A stretch of DNA of 64,000 nt, taken from positions 5,289,657-5,353,656 of the forward strand of contig NC_041020.1 in assembly GCF_004193775.1 (NCBI RefSeq), read 5' to 3'. Position numbers and translations under genes: made by a program. The notes under the pieces were generated by a model. The model was given only the letters and a program-made list of their open reading frames with translations, did no database searches and was not told the DNA's origin. The stretch comes from Glycine soja (Eukaryota; Streptophyta; Magnoliopsida; Fabales; Fabaceae). Positions within the stretch are counted from its first letter, which is position 1. Every line of letters begins with the position of its first letter. Below are positions 44,701 through 56,726 of this stretch, one piece after another.

Positions 44701-47102
44701 ATTAATATTTTTTATAATTAACTAAATATAATTACCAACTACAAGTGTGGAATATGATATCATAATAGAAATGCCGACAAATAAAAAATTTTACTTTGAT
44801 TTTTATGTATGTAATATTTGTAAATTTTTACTTTTATATATAATTCAATTTATTAATAATACTACAATATACATTAATGCACAGTATGATAAAATATAAA
44901 AAAAAATTAATGTAAAAAGCACGATAGTACAATGAAAATATAGACACATAAACACAATAAAGGTTGTGTTTCCGCTAGTGAGGATAAAAACATTATTTAA
45001 CATATTTTAAGTAAAAAGAAAAATATTTGCCCACAACCCCACTCATGTATTTTACATGGTGCCTACCCATTATGCATTTTGTCTTATTAACTTCCTTCAA
45101 TCCACTTGATAAGTGTCTTTGGGAATGCCTCTTGAATTTTGGCCACTCTAATCAACTGAATTATCGAGTAGGTCATGCAACTCAAGTATTCGAGCAACCA
45201 TGCTGCTAGGTCAATCAATACAATGAGCCAATTTGTTTAAACATAAGAAAAATAATTTTAAAAAAATGTTTTTAAAGAAATAAATAATATTGGCTTCTTA
45301 AAAAAAGTAGATATTTCTTTTTAAAAAATAGCTAACACATTAAAAAAGCAGGAAATTGTTTACTTTTAATCATAAAAATAATTTTTAAATAAAAATGAAT
45401 TTTTTTTGTATCTAAAGCTATTAAAATTAAGTAAGAAAATGAGATCATGTAGTTTATTTTTCAAGCATATTCTATTTTGGAAGCAAACGTATTTGAGGCA
45501 ATATATCATTCTACATATTCTAATTAACCTTAATTCATCAAGTTATGGAAGACAAACTTTTTCATTAGACTCGATCTCTGTTCATCATTCTAGTTGAAGA
45601 ATGATGATCTACACCGACAATGTTTTGCACTGCATACAAAACCGTGAACATGGGACAGAAAGGGAGAGGATGTCGACAACGTGTGGTTCGCCATGTGATC
45701 GTGCTATGGTCGGTCATTCAAGGGGGCTGGACATGATCAGGTGCTGCTTCATGATTTCACAATTTCCTTCTTTTTCAATTTCAAAATAGTCTGTTACTGA
45801 ACTTTAATAACATCACTAAGCGTGAAATGCAATAGAAATTGTTAAGTTGATCCACATTTTTTTTCCTAAGCAACAATTGTTTGTGCAACAACCTATTCCA
45901 TGCCCCCTCTAGTTGACATGAGTAGTTTTACATTATTTCTTTACCAATGAGTCTCTAAATTAAGCAACAATAGATTGAATCTTCTTAAATAAGAGTTGAA
46001 TGTGATATTTATAGATGAAAAATAAATGTGATTGGAATGAGAAAATTTCACCTATGGTGATCAATCAAATTCTCTTAAAAAATATTATTCATTGACGGAT
46101 ACTCTCTACAAACATAATTAAAAAAAATAACTAATTCCTTTACTTTACTGTATACGAAATCTCTTCTAATTCTAAAGACATTTTTAATAATAACATATTA
46201 CCATTTTTCAGCTTAATTGTTATGCTCGTTTTACATTTTTTTTATCTTTTATTTTATTTTCCTATCAAATTACTAATATTCATTACATTTTCTTCATTTC
46301 ATTCTTTTCTTTTATAGTATCCAAAACTTAAAAATTTACTTATTTTACATAAATCACAATCATATTTAACCAATTAACCTCGTACAATTGATACCTCATG
46401 ACCTGCTCAAATTTACCAAAACAGATTGGGTGTCCTCATCACTCTGCAATAGGAGATAAAGCATAATAACATTTCACATGAAATTTGAACACCTTTGTGG
46501 ACAGCATAACAATTACATGTGTTAAGGCATAAGAATTGCATGTGTATTTATTTGTTGCATATAGTTGTATTTGAGTATGTTGCTTAGTCCATACTTCAAT
46601 ATGTTTTTTTTTGGATAACCAATAAATTTGACACAATTTGGTATAAATATTTGTTGAGAGAAATCATATTTACTTCTGTGATATTGGGTCTGGTTTAGTC
46701 ATGCGTTTAGTAAAAATTTATTTAGCGAAATTATATTTACTTTAATGATGTATTGACCTCGAAAGACATTAATCAGTATTTGGTCATCAACTAATCATGT
46801 TCTCTCTTATATATTTTTTTAATATTATTGATAATTAAAATTTAAGGATGTGTTTACTTTAAGTAAATATTTTTTTATTTTTGTTTTTATTTTAAAAATT
46901 TATATAGTAAATAGTTAAAATAATATTTTTTAATTATAAAGAAAATTTTAAAAGCATTTCCTTAGGGTTATGGCTTTTAATTGTATGGTACTATACAATT
47001 TGTTAAAGAACAATACTGTTACTTAATTAGCACATAAAAGCTTTTGCACATAATTCATAATTTTACAGATGACCATTATCTTTTTTTTTCGCTCCTTTTT
47101 TT
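44701..47102. other. AT-rich intergenic DNA
   Basis: No gene is recognised. A less AT-rich patch at 45600-45745 encodes a 62-aa frame without a known domain. Confidence 0.35.
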
Positions 47103-47553
47103 AGGATTAAATATAACTTCATTCCTTTTAATTTTTTCAAATTCACAGTTTTAGTCATTTATTATTAATTAGAAATATTTAGTTTGTAATTTTAGTCCTC
47201 TATTTTAAATTAGAGATATTTAACCCCTCACAGTTTCTATCAAATTTAAAAAATATTTATTTATAAGAAATTAACCTTTGATTCAAATTTAGTAACTAGA
47301 CACAAGATTATTTGTTTAATGTATATTATAGTCAATATTAATCTTTTAATAGTTAATATGTTTTTAATTTGACGAAAGAATCAAAATTTCAGATTTTACA
47401 AAAGTGTATGAACTAAATTTTTCTAGTTTAAAATAAGGGGATTAAAATTATGATTTTTTTAAAAAATAATGGAATTAAATGATTTTATTTCAAAAGTAAG
47501 AAAATCAAAATTGCATTTTAAAAAGTGGGAAGAACAAAATTAAATTTAAGTTT
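47103..47553. mobile_element. Possible MITE-like inverted-repeat element
   Basis: The left end TTAGGATTAAATATAACTTC and the right end AGAACAAAATTAAATTTAAG form weak inverse complements, and both flanks contain phrases of the 'ggattaaatat...gtcc' type. Ends are diverged. Confidence 0.4.
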
Positions 47554-47858
47554 TTTTATTGATTATCAACAGTGTTCATTTTCCTAACATGAATTATTTG
47601 AGTTGCGTATAATTATTGCTCTTTAAAAGGACCTATTTGAAAGAGAGATGCAATAAATGGAAAATAGACGTTTCTGGTTGATTTTTCAAGTGGATGCACA
47701 GTTTGGAAAGCAAAATAATACTAAAACACGTTGAAATGTTTGTTTGTCTTGGTATAAATTTATGAGTAATTATACTTTACTATGAAGCAAGACTCTCGTA
47801 GGAGGGACCAAGTATGAAATTTAATTTTAGTTAATAAATATTTTTTATTCTATATAGA

Positions 47859-47897
<39 letters not shown>

Positions 47898-49421
47898 ATT
47901 TTCATATAAACAATTAATAATTATATATTTCAAAATTTAATTACATAAATAATTTATCAAAACATCTTTTGCATATGACATAAAATATTTGCGGTTGAAT
48001 TTATATTCAATTTTTTATAATTTACAAAATAAATATTAATATAGCAAGAATTATTTCCACACATTAATGATTTTTTAACTAAAAATGAATAAGTAAATTG
48101 TTTTAACCAAATTATATTTTATTTTTTCAAAGTTTAGAAATCAATGTTTTTAAATCTGTGAACTCAATTTAAAAAACACGTTAGAATATAAAAAAAAAAG
48201 AGAAATATTTTAGAATTATGATAGAAAAAGAAAAAAAATTACGTGTTTTGAAACTTAAGTTGTCAATATCTTATATTAGTGTACATAAGTTTGCCAAAGA
48301 TTAATAAAAAAATTAATATTCAAATTAATAAAAATGAAAGATTAATATGGCTATTTCATTGACAATGCAATAGTTTATTATCTGGTAAATAGTAATAACA
48401 AATTACAAAAAGAAAATATTATTAAAATAAAGAATAAATGATATTTCAGTAGTTTATTTAGAAAGATAAAAAAAATACAATTATCTTTCCAATATAGATA
48501 ACAAAAAAAGGAATAAAATATTTATCTAAAAAGTAAAGTAAAATATCATTACCTTTACAATGACACTTATTAAATAGTAATAAAACATTATATCAAAATT
48601 AAGAAAAGATGTATAACACTCAAGTGCTATTGTCTCCAAATTTAAACCCCACCAAATAAAATTAATTACTACAATATTAAAATATCATTTATACTTATTA
48701 AATGATTTATTATTTTCTTTAATTTTTTATTATAAAATTATTTTAATTTAAAATTAGTCATTTAATATATTACAAAACATTTAACACTACATTTGAAACA
48801 ATAGGTGAACGAAATTAATTTAAAAATTTACTTAGAATCTATTGACATATCTAATCATATATTAACCTATATAGTATTTATAGATTTTTATAATAACTAT
48901 TTTAAAAATATATTTAAAATATATTTATTAATTAATAATATAATAATCTTGATACTGACTAATAACAAACTCCAACGGATAAAAAAAAACTAATAATTGA
49001 CTGTACATAAAAATTAAACTAATTAACTAACCCTCCAGTATAAAAAAATAAAAATAAAAAACTGTAACCCAAAAAAGAAACTGTTGGGACGCAAAAACGA
49101 TGCGTTGCAGTTAGGGCGCGGTGTAACCGTGTAAGCTTAACTGCCAATGGAACTTGCAAATTAGAGATCGGATCAACGGCATAATTTAATTTTTTTTTAT
49201 TCTCTCCAAAACATTGTAATTGGAGAAATTCTGATTCTATTTCCACTTTCAATTGTATCAAACAGTGCATTCTTTGTTTCAATTCTGCAATCCCCTTTTC
49301 CCAATTTCATTCCCCAAATTCAGTGGCATAACTTTTTCTGGCAGCAAAATTTCAGTTAAATTTCTTTCCTTTTTAGTACATAACTTCCTTCCCACATTTC
49401 TAGAACAAAAAGGGTGCTACA
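47554..49421. other. AT-rich intergenic DNA and WIT-like promoter side
   Basis: There is an (AT)n run at about 47869-47895. The last 300 bp before the ATG at 49422 probably include the promoter and 5' UTR. No TATA box is chosen. Confidence 0.4.
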
Positions 49422-49983
49422 ATGAGCACTGAAAGTGCTGAACATGATGCCAGTGTTGTTGATCTTGAAGGTGTTGCTGTTTCATCACCCAGTGGAAATG
49501 TGATGGGAGATCTGGGTGATGTTTACAGCACAATGCTCACAAGCCTTGATTTGGGTTTGGCTTGTTTCTCTGAGAAAGTTTCCAACTTGAGCAATTTTGT
49601 GATGCATGTGGAAACCAAGGAGTGTGAACTTGAGGCCTTGGAGAAAGAGGATCACATTGGTGAAAAGGGTCTGGAGTTTGATCTGTTGTCTGTGGTGTTG
49701 GATTCAGAGGTGAGAGAGTTGGAGGGAGTGTTGGACACCCTTCAAGGTGGGGTTGATGAGGCTAGAGAGTGGGGGTGTTCTTGCACTCATTTGGGAGAGG
49801 GTTTTGTTGCAATGCAAGAGAAGTTGGGTGATTATGAACAACAGTTGAAGCAGTTTGAAGAGGAGTTTAATGGCATTAAGATGCAGTCAGCCAGTTTTCA
49901 GAGGAATTTGTCTTCCTTAAAAAAGGCAGAAAATGGTATGCAGAGGATCTCATTTTTGTTTATTTGTTTACATATTTTATGTT

Positions 49984-50290
49984 TGGATTAAATATGTTTT
50001 CTGTTCTTGAAAATATCACTGTTTTTTGTTTTTCTTTTTTGTGAACCCGGGATATCCCTGGCCAACAGATAATTTTTTTAGTTACTATGAAAATTTTGTT
50101 TATTTTTTGTTTCTACTTTTAACAAAATGATGTGGCTTTTTTAGTCCTTCACTAAGATTAAAAACATTATAATGAGGGACTAGAATTAAAATTACATCAT
50201 TTTGTAGGACAAGAAATGAATACAGTTTTTATAGTAACTAAAACAAAAAAAAAAGTGATATTTTTAAGGATTAAAAACATATTTAAATAT
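49984..50290. mobile_element. MITE in WIT-like intron 1
   Basis: The left end GATTAAATATGTTTTCTGTT then CTTGAAAATATCAC is the inverse complement of the right end GTGATATTTTTAAGGATTAA AAACATATTTAAAT. Both lie in the intron between 49936 and 50611. Confidence 0.65.
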
Positions 50291-51705
50291 TTATGTTTTC
50301 ATGAAGTTGTTATTAAAGGGTATTCTTTTGTGTCTGTCCTATTATCTGGGATATCTGTTCTATTTCCCTGTGAAATTGATTGTGTGAAAGCTGCCAGAAC
50401 TTTTCTTCTAGATTACTTTTATTACAAAATTGAAAGAAACAAAAAAAAAAGAGTGAAAGAAGAAAGTACTGTGAAGATCATTGACCTGACTGGCTCAAAA
50501 TTTCTGTTTCTTGATTGATGTGTGACAACTAAGAATAGATTTGCGTGAACAGTTCTTCTATTTTTGTAAAGGTTTCTTTTTTTTTATTGGGGGGATTTTC
50601 AATGACAACAGGTAATGGTGATGCAGGTGAAATCATCAGAGAGGATGATAAATCTTTGAGTGCAAATGCAGAGATAAAACTGCAAACAGTTGAGCAACAA
50701 AGACATATTCTGAGAATGCTAGAGAAATCATTGGCAAGAGAAATGGATCTTGAGAAGGATATAAATGATTCGAGAGAAATTCAAGAAAATTTAAGACTAA
50801 AGATGTTCTTTTCAGAGCAAGAGTTTGTTAACATGGAGGGAGAAGCAATTGATGTTTGGGAAAGATGGCTTGAGGCAGACAATGCAAGTGAGATTCTGTT
50901 AGGAATTTCAAAAGGCCTTTTAGGTAAACTCCACATTTCTCAGTTCAGTTTAAATGGTCAAAGTCATCGTGAATCTGAGCTTCGAGCTAATCTAAAAGAT
51001 GCTGAAGATAAACTAACCTTTGCCAATTCTGAGGTCTCTGCTTTAAGTAATAAGGTCTCTTCACTTGAGAAGCAACTAAAAGAATCGGAATTTCAGCTAC
51101 TGAATGCAAAGGCCTCTGCTGATGAATATCAGAAGCAGTATAATGTTAAGTGTTCTGAAGCAAGAGACATGGGGAGTGTTATTGTTGAACTGAAAGAAGC
51201 TGTATATAATGCGGAAAGTAGGGCTAATAGTGCAGAAACTAAGTGTAAGTTATTGACAGAGACTAATTCGAAACTCGATGAGGAGCTGGCTCTTTTGAGA
51301 GGCTCATCTACAAGAGCAGAGTTGCTAGAGAGGCAGTTGAAAGAATCTAATCTACGATTGCAGAAAATGACAGCATCTGCTAAAGGTAGTCAGGAGAAAC
51401 AAAGTAAGTTGTATTCCACAATTAGAGATATGGAAAATGTGATAAAGGATCTCAAGTCAAAGGTTTCTAAAGCTGAGGGTAGGGCTGATAGCACAGAGGA
51501 CAATTGTATCATTTTGTCAGAATCTAATGCCGAGTTGAATGAGGAACTCAGCTTTATGCGGAGTCGATTGGAAAGCCTTGAGGGGTCCCTTCAACGAGAG
51601 GAGGAAGTGAAAATGGCAACTGTAGAGGACATTGGAAAGCAGGCCAAATTTTTCAAAAAATTGGTAACACAGCTGGCTGTCGAGAGAGAGCGTCTTAAGC
51701 AGAAG

Positions 51706-52316
51706 GTAATTTTATTTGAGATGAAATGAATCACAATTCATAATCATACCCTTCCACTTGCCTTTATTCCTCGACCTCTTCCAATTACTCAGATTTCACA
51801 AAGTTTCATATACACCTCATCTCTATAAACAGATTGATGCCCTGGTATAGGATAAACATCAATGTTATAGTGCACATGCATATTTTACCTTGCCTTTCGG
51901 GTATGAACTTTACTTCTTTCATATTCAAGTGTTCATGTGCATAAGCACAGTATGAGTGACTGGACTAAGCATTCGTTTCATATGATTTTTCCGCTTACTG
52001 AATAAGATTTATTTATTTTTCTAATCTGTGTCATCATGCATGTGGGTTCTTCCAATTTACACCTTTAATTTACAAGGAAACTAAGTTGATTGAAAATTCT
52101 GAGTAAGAAGAATAAGCTGTAGTGTAACACACCAAGTTGATGCGGTGCCCCATGCATGTAGTTTTTCCAGTATTCTTTTTTAAAATATTAATGATCTTGA
52201 TGATAGATGAGGTAGAAAAAGATCAACAGACAATAAGACTTTGATAAATGATATGCCTAAACGTGAGATATCTTCCCTTTATCTGGCTTGCTGAAAATGT
52301 TGTGATTTATCTACAG
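51706..52316 (+). other. Intron 2 of the WIT-like gene
   Basis: Donor GTAATT at 51706, acceptor CTACAG ending at 52316. Nothing else is seen inside. Confidence 0.7.
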
Positions 52317-53199
52317 ATATCTTCACTAGCAAGCGAGAACAAAATTTTGGTACAGAAGTTAAAGCAGACATGTTAAGGATCCTTCATAAGAAGCTAGTGA
52401 GACATCAGCCACTGACCATGAGGTTGGTACTTTAAACTTTCTTTATTTGGTTTTTGATTTATACATGTAAATTACAGATTGGCCAGAATCCCTTTAACTG
52501 ATTAACTTGAACAGATTAATTGGCTTAAAATTTTATATTTTGTTTTTTTTCTCTATAATGTTCTTCTGAAATTTTCTACTCGGAGAAGAAATACAGCATG
52601 TACAGTGTGTAAAAGAGTTACACTCGAATATATATAATATTAATATTATCATTTATGACTTAAGTTTATAATAACGTTTTACAGAACTGAGCAATAGCAT
52701 CTGAGATAAAAGATTTAAATATTCAAATAAACATAAGGAAACAAAAGAAAAAAAAAGTGCATAGAATGAAATTCTCATTAATTATCAGGGGAAAACAGGC
52801 ACTTCGTGCCTAATTGTTTTTTTATGTTTTTTTTAATAAAAAGAAAGATAATAAAAAGTTACTGGTGGTTGCAATGGTAATTATATGAATAAAATAGTAA
52901 GTTATGAATATAGTTATAAAGATAAGATGAGTATAAAGATGTAAACTAAAACACCCTATTTTCGTTATATATTGTTATAGATTATTACCCCTACTTTTTG
53001 TTTCGTAGGGTGGACACTGGACAGTACTTCAAAAGCAAGCTATCAGCAATAGGTAGTGAAGTTAAACCCACAGATTCTATGCCAGAAGTTAGGAGTGTGA
53101 GGAGAACAGATACAGGAATTCAATTCTTGACTTTTTACATCAATTCTTGTTTTACTGGTTTCATCTCATCTGTGGGTGATTTTTATTTGTGTTAAGTGA

Positions 53200-54366
53200 A
53201 TTTGTTGTATGTCTATGTATTATTGCTCAGTAGATAACAGGATTTCTTTTTCTATTTATTCACAGGAACTTGTTGTTGTTGTATTTCATAATATTTTTTA
53301 AAATATTTATTTTATTATGAAATTTAATTATATAAAAATAAATATTCACAGTTTAAATTGTTTATTAGATACGATCACATGATGGGGATAACAATACAGC
53401 ATAGCTTTCCCCTTTTGAGAGACAAACAAATATTTTACTTCAATCTATTTTAATGGAAACGATTTAGTTAGTAATGGTGAGTAACTATCATAGAACATTG
53501 CAGTAAAAAAAACTACCATTGAACATTTTAAGAATATTTTTTCTTTTAACTTTAAAGTTACCAAACTATTTTGAATATTGAATCATTGATATTTTGATTT
53601 TATTACATGAAATAATATCCTTACCATTATTGTTATTATTATCAACTTTGAAGCTTTACTTAGAATCTTCATTTTATATTTTGATATTCCAAAGTTCATA
53701 ATAGAGTTTTAAATTAGTTGCTGATATTGACATAGAAAGAAAAGGCAATGACCATAAGAGATTTATTTACATTGAAATGAACTAAATTGTAACACATAAT
53801 AATCTCTTAAGAGATTGAAAATATAGTTTTAAAAATAATAAAAAAAAGACATTATAATTTTATTATGCTTAGAAGAGGGGAGTGTACTTTAATCAAAAGA
53901 AAAAAATATAAATAAAATATATAATGTGGTGAAAAAAATAAGGAAATCTAGCTCATTTAGTTGATTTAGTTGAATAATATGTATGAATTATTGTATATTT
54001 TTTTATATATGTTTTATGAATAAATTTTTTTTTATAAAAAAGGTGTAAATATAAAAAAATTAGAATGTAAAAAAATTATATAATTAAATTTGTGGTTATA
54101 CTTTGACTAAAATATTTTTCATTAAGAAGTCTTTAATTAATGAAAAATGTTATTATATTTTGACTAAAGTATTAATTAATTATAGTTAATAGAGAAAACA
54201 ATACGGTTAAAAGAGAGTGAGTGATAATGGTTGAAAAAAAAAATACAAAACACGGGTTTGATTAGTTCGATTGGGAACTGGTAAATTGTTTTTTTTTTTA
54301 CAAAATAAAACTTTCAAAACGATGCCGTTTTAGTTTAAAGAAAATGTAATAACAAGTGAAGTTTAA

Positions 54367-54401
<35 letters not shown>

Positions 54402-55583
54402 TTATGCATATTATGTTATCAATTTATACTTGAATTAGTGCCTTCATTGGTTTGATGATATTCTGATAATATGGGTTATTAATTTTACATGGTTATAGTG
54501 GGCAAAAATAAAGCAATAATGCTTAGAGAATGATTGAATGCAATTATATATTCAGATTAAACTAATTTCACGCTAATTGATCTGTGTGTTCTAAATTCAT
54601 CAATTTTGTTAATAAGTCATCAATGTTTGAGACCCTAGCTAATTACATATTTAATGAGATTTTTTCTCTTAATTACGTTTTTTTCTACTATAAGGCTCGA
54701 ACTAGATAGCTTGATCCGAGTCTAATATCACTTTGAACGAATAGTTAGTAATTAAAATATTTTAAATAAATATCCAAATATTATTTTCTCTTGTTCTACA
54801 ATAATTGTCATCCTAATTTATTTTATACCAACAGAAAGTAACAAATATAGATGAAAGAGAATATTATCTCCGTCCCAAAATAAGTGTTGCCTTTGAAAAA
54901 ATTATCCCAAAACATGGCATTTGACATATAAACATTAATTAATTCTTTTTCCAATACTCTAAATAAATGTTAATTTTTGAATCTAATATTAATATTATTA
55001 TGTTTCATCTATTTAATCAAGTTAATTTTTTAAAATTATAACTTTCTTTAATCAATTTATTAACGTTTTTTTATACCTGTAAAACTATCTAATACAACAT
55101 TTAATTTAGAAAAAAAATTAATTTACTAAATTAACCTTACATTAAATTTATATGTAAATTTTATAGTTTATCTTTAATATATAATAGATATAAATAAAAA
55201 AATAATATTATATTTATTTTGGAGCATTTTTTTCTTACATCACACTTATAATAAAACTGATGGAGTAATATTCATCCATTTAAAATAAACTCTACAATAA
55301 TTATAGTCAACGTACTCGGTTACGCCAATCTCACGTAACATTTCCTTCCCCAACTTCGCACTCTCGAATTCCCGGTGACTCCCAAGTCTCAGTCACGAAA
55401 GAAAAACAACGTCACATTACACACACGCACGCACGCAACTAACACAACAGGAACATCAACAACAACAACAAGAAAAATTTCACAAACCTTAAAATCTTGT
55501 CATTTGGTTTCACACCCACAGAGAGAGAGAGAGATTCTTTCAGAGAATCGCATTGAATCCATTTTCGTAAAACATAACATAAC
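53200..55583. other. AT-rich intergenic DNA and promoter/5' UTR of the RING-H2 gene
   Basis: An (ATT)n run lies at 54370-54399. Just before 55584 are a (GA)n tract (about 55521-55533) and ACACACGCACGCACGCAA, typical of a 5' UTR. No TATA box is chosen. Confidence 0.4.
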
Positions 55584-56726
55584 ATGTCTAATCATCATCA
55601 TTCCTCCAATCCCTTCGCATCATCCTCATCCACTCACTCCGATTCCGATTCCGACTCAGTGAGTTGCTTCGTCACCGATCTCTTCGAAACTCGCCTCTGC
55701 TCCTGCGACGACGACACTGACATAAACCCCTTTTCCGACGTCGTTTGCGACCTCCACCGTACGGAGCATGTGTTAGGGTTAGGGTTTGGCGTTGAAATTG
55801 ATCCCCATAGCCAAACGAATGGGGATAATCATCATCGTGATCGGGTTTTCGATGCTGATAGAGTTTTCAATTTCACGGTGGGGGATGGTTCGAGCGGGGT
55901 TAGGGTTGTAGGGTTTGGTTTGGATTCCGAATCGAGTAGCGAGGAGGGTGGGATTCGCGATGGCGGTGGGTTTGAGGATTTCGATGCTCGATTGTGTTGG
56001 GATAGTCTCTGTTTGGAGGATCAGAGGACGCTGAATGAGGGGTTTGAATGGGAGGAGGTGGAGGAGAGGGTGAACGAGAGAGAGGATTTGGGTTTGGTGG
56101 TTGATGAGGTTGAGATTGAAATTGAAGGTGATGATGGCGATGGGAATTCGGTGGCGTCAGGGTTCACTAATGCCGTTGAGGAGGAAGAAGAGGAGGAGGA
56201 GGAGGATGCCGGGGAAGAGGCGCTGAGGTACCTCGAATGGGAGATTCTCTTGGCGGTTAACAATTCGGAGAGGAATGTGAATGGTGTGTTGGAGCACGAG
56301 GGCAATGCTGTTGGTGGTGCTGATTTCTTAACAATTCAGGATGGTTATGTGTATGCCGCAGAGTATGATGTTTTGTTCGGGCAGTTTCTTGAGAATGAGA
56401 GTGCCTTGAAGGGAAGCCCTCCGGCTGCGAAGAGTGTTGTGGAGAGTCTCCCGTTGGTGGAGTTGTCGAAGGAGGAGTTGTTGCAGGGGAAGAACGTGGC
56501 GTGCGCCATTTGCAAAGATGAGATTTTGTTGGAGGAGAAGGTCCGGAGGTTGCCTTGCTCGCATTGTTATCACGGGGACTGCATTTTTCCGTGGTTGGGC
56601 ATTCGCAACACGTGCCCGGTTTGTCGGTTTGAGCTGCCCACAGATGATCCGGACTATGAGCAGGGGAAGGTCAATAGGGCTGCTCGTGGTCTGTTGGAGC
56701 TTGCGGCAGCACGGATGCAATTTTGA
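55584..56726 (+). CDS. RING-H2 E3 ubiquitin ligase, intronless, 380 aa
   Basis: This protein is predicted to transfer ubiquitin from an E2 enzyme to substrates. The C-terminal RING-H2 domain has all eight zinc ligands: C307, C310, C325, H327, H330, C333, C344, C347 (CAICKDE, LPCSHCYHGDC, NTCPVCRFELP). The P-W pair at 336-337 and the P at 345 are the usual E2-facing residues. N-terminal to it lie Ser/Asp-rich residues (about 8-28), a long acidic region with a Glu run near 199-210, and LPLVELSKEEL before the RING, as in the CIP8/RING1-like plant group. The last 30 residues after the RING are short and basic-mixed. There is no transmembrane segment or signal peptide. The frame is intact. Substrates cannot be inferred. 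Confidence 0.9.
   Translation: MSNHHHSSNPFASSSSTHSDSDSDSVSCFVTDLFETRLCSCDDDTDINPFSDVVCDLHRTEHVLGLGFGVEIDPHSQTNGDNHHRDRVFDADRVFNFTVGDGSSGVRVVGFGLDSESSSEEGGIRDGGGFEDFDARLCWDSLCLEDQRTLNEGFEWEEVEERVNEREDLGLVVDEVEIEIEGDDGDGNSVASGFTNAVEEEEEEEEEDAGEEALRYLEWEILLAVNNSERNVNGVLEHEGNAVGGADFLTIQDGYVYAAEYDVLFGQFLENESALKGSPPAAKSVVESLPLVELSKEELLQGKNVACAICKDEILLEEKVRRLPCSHCYHGDCIFPWLGIRNTCPVCRFELPTDDPDYEQGKVNRAARGLLELAAARMQF

Larger units (their letters stand above)
49422..53199 (+). pseudogene. WIT: WIT-type (WPP-domain-interacting, tail-anchored) coiled-coil gene with a broken 3' end
   Basis: WIT proteins sit in the outer nuclear membrane, bind WPP-domain proteins including RanGAP, and help anchor the nucleus through WIP and myosin partners. 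Exon 1 is 49422-49935 and exon 2 is 50612-51705, joining in phase (AEN/GNGDAGE). Together they give 536 open codons of heptad-rich coiled coil (SREIQENLRLKMFFSEQEF, RWLEADNASEI, VSSLEKQLKESEFQLLNAKA, LYSTIRDMENVIKDLKSKVS, KLVTQLAVERERL), in the order of WIT1/WIT2. Exon 3 (52317-52422) starts ISSLASENKILVQKLKQTC and hits TAA at 52374-52376; shifting by one base recovers KDPS then TAA at 52387-52389, then EASETSATDHE. The exon from 53009 gives KSKLSAIGSEVKPTDSMPEV and VRRTDTGIQ, but the hydrophobic anchor (LFTSILVLLVSS at 53131) is in another frame, ending at TGA 53197-53199. The readable product is about 555 aa without an anchor. Confidence 0.8.

Noticed and set aside
56021..56720. Antisense frames across the RING-H2 gene
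   Set aside because: They are shadows of the real plus-strand coding sequence; the poly-Ser run is the antisense of its Glu run.
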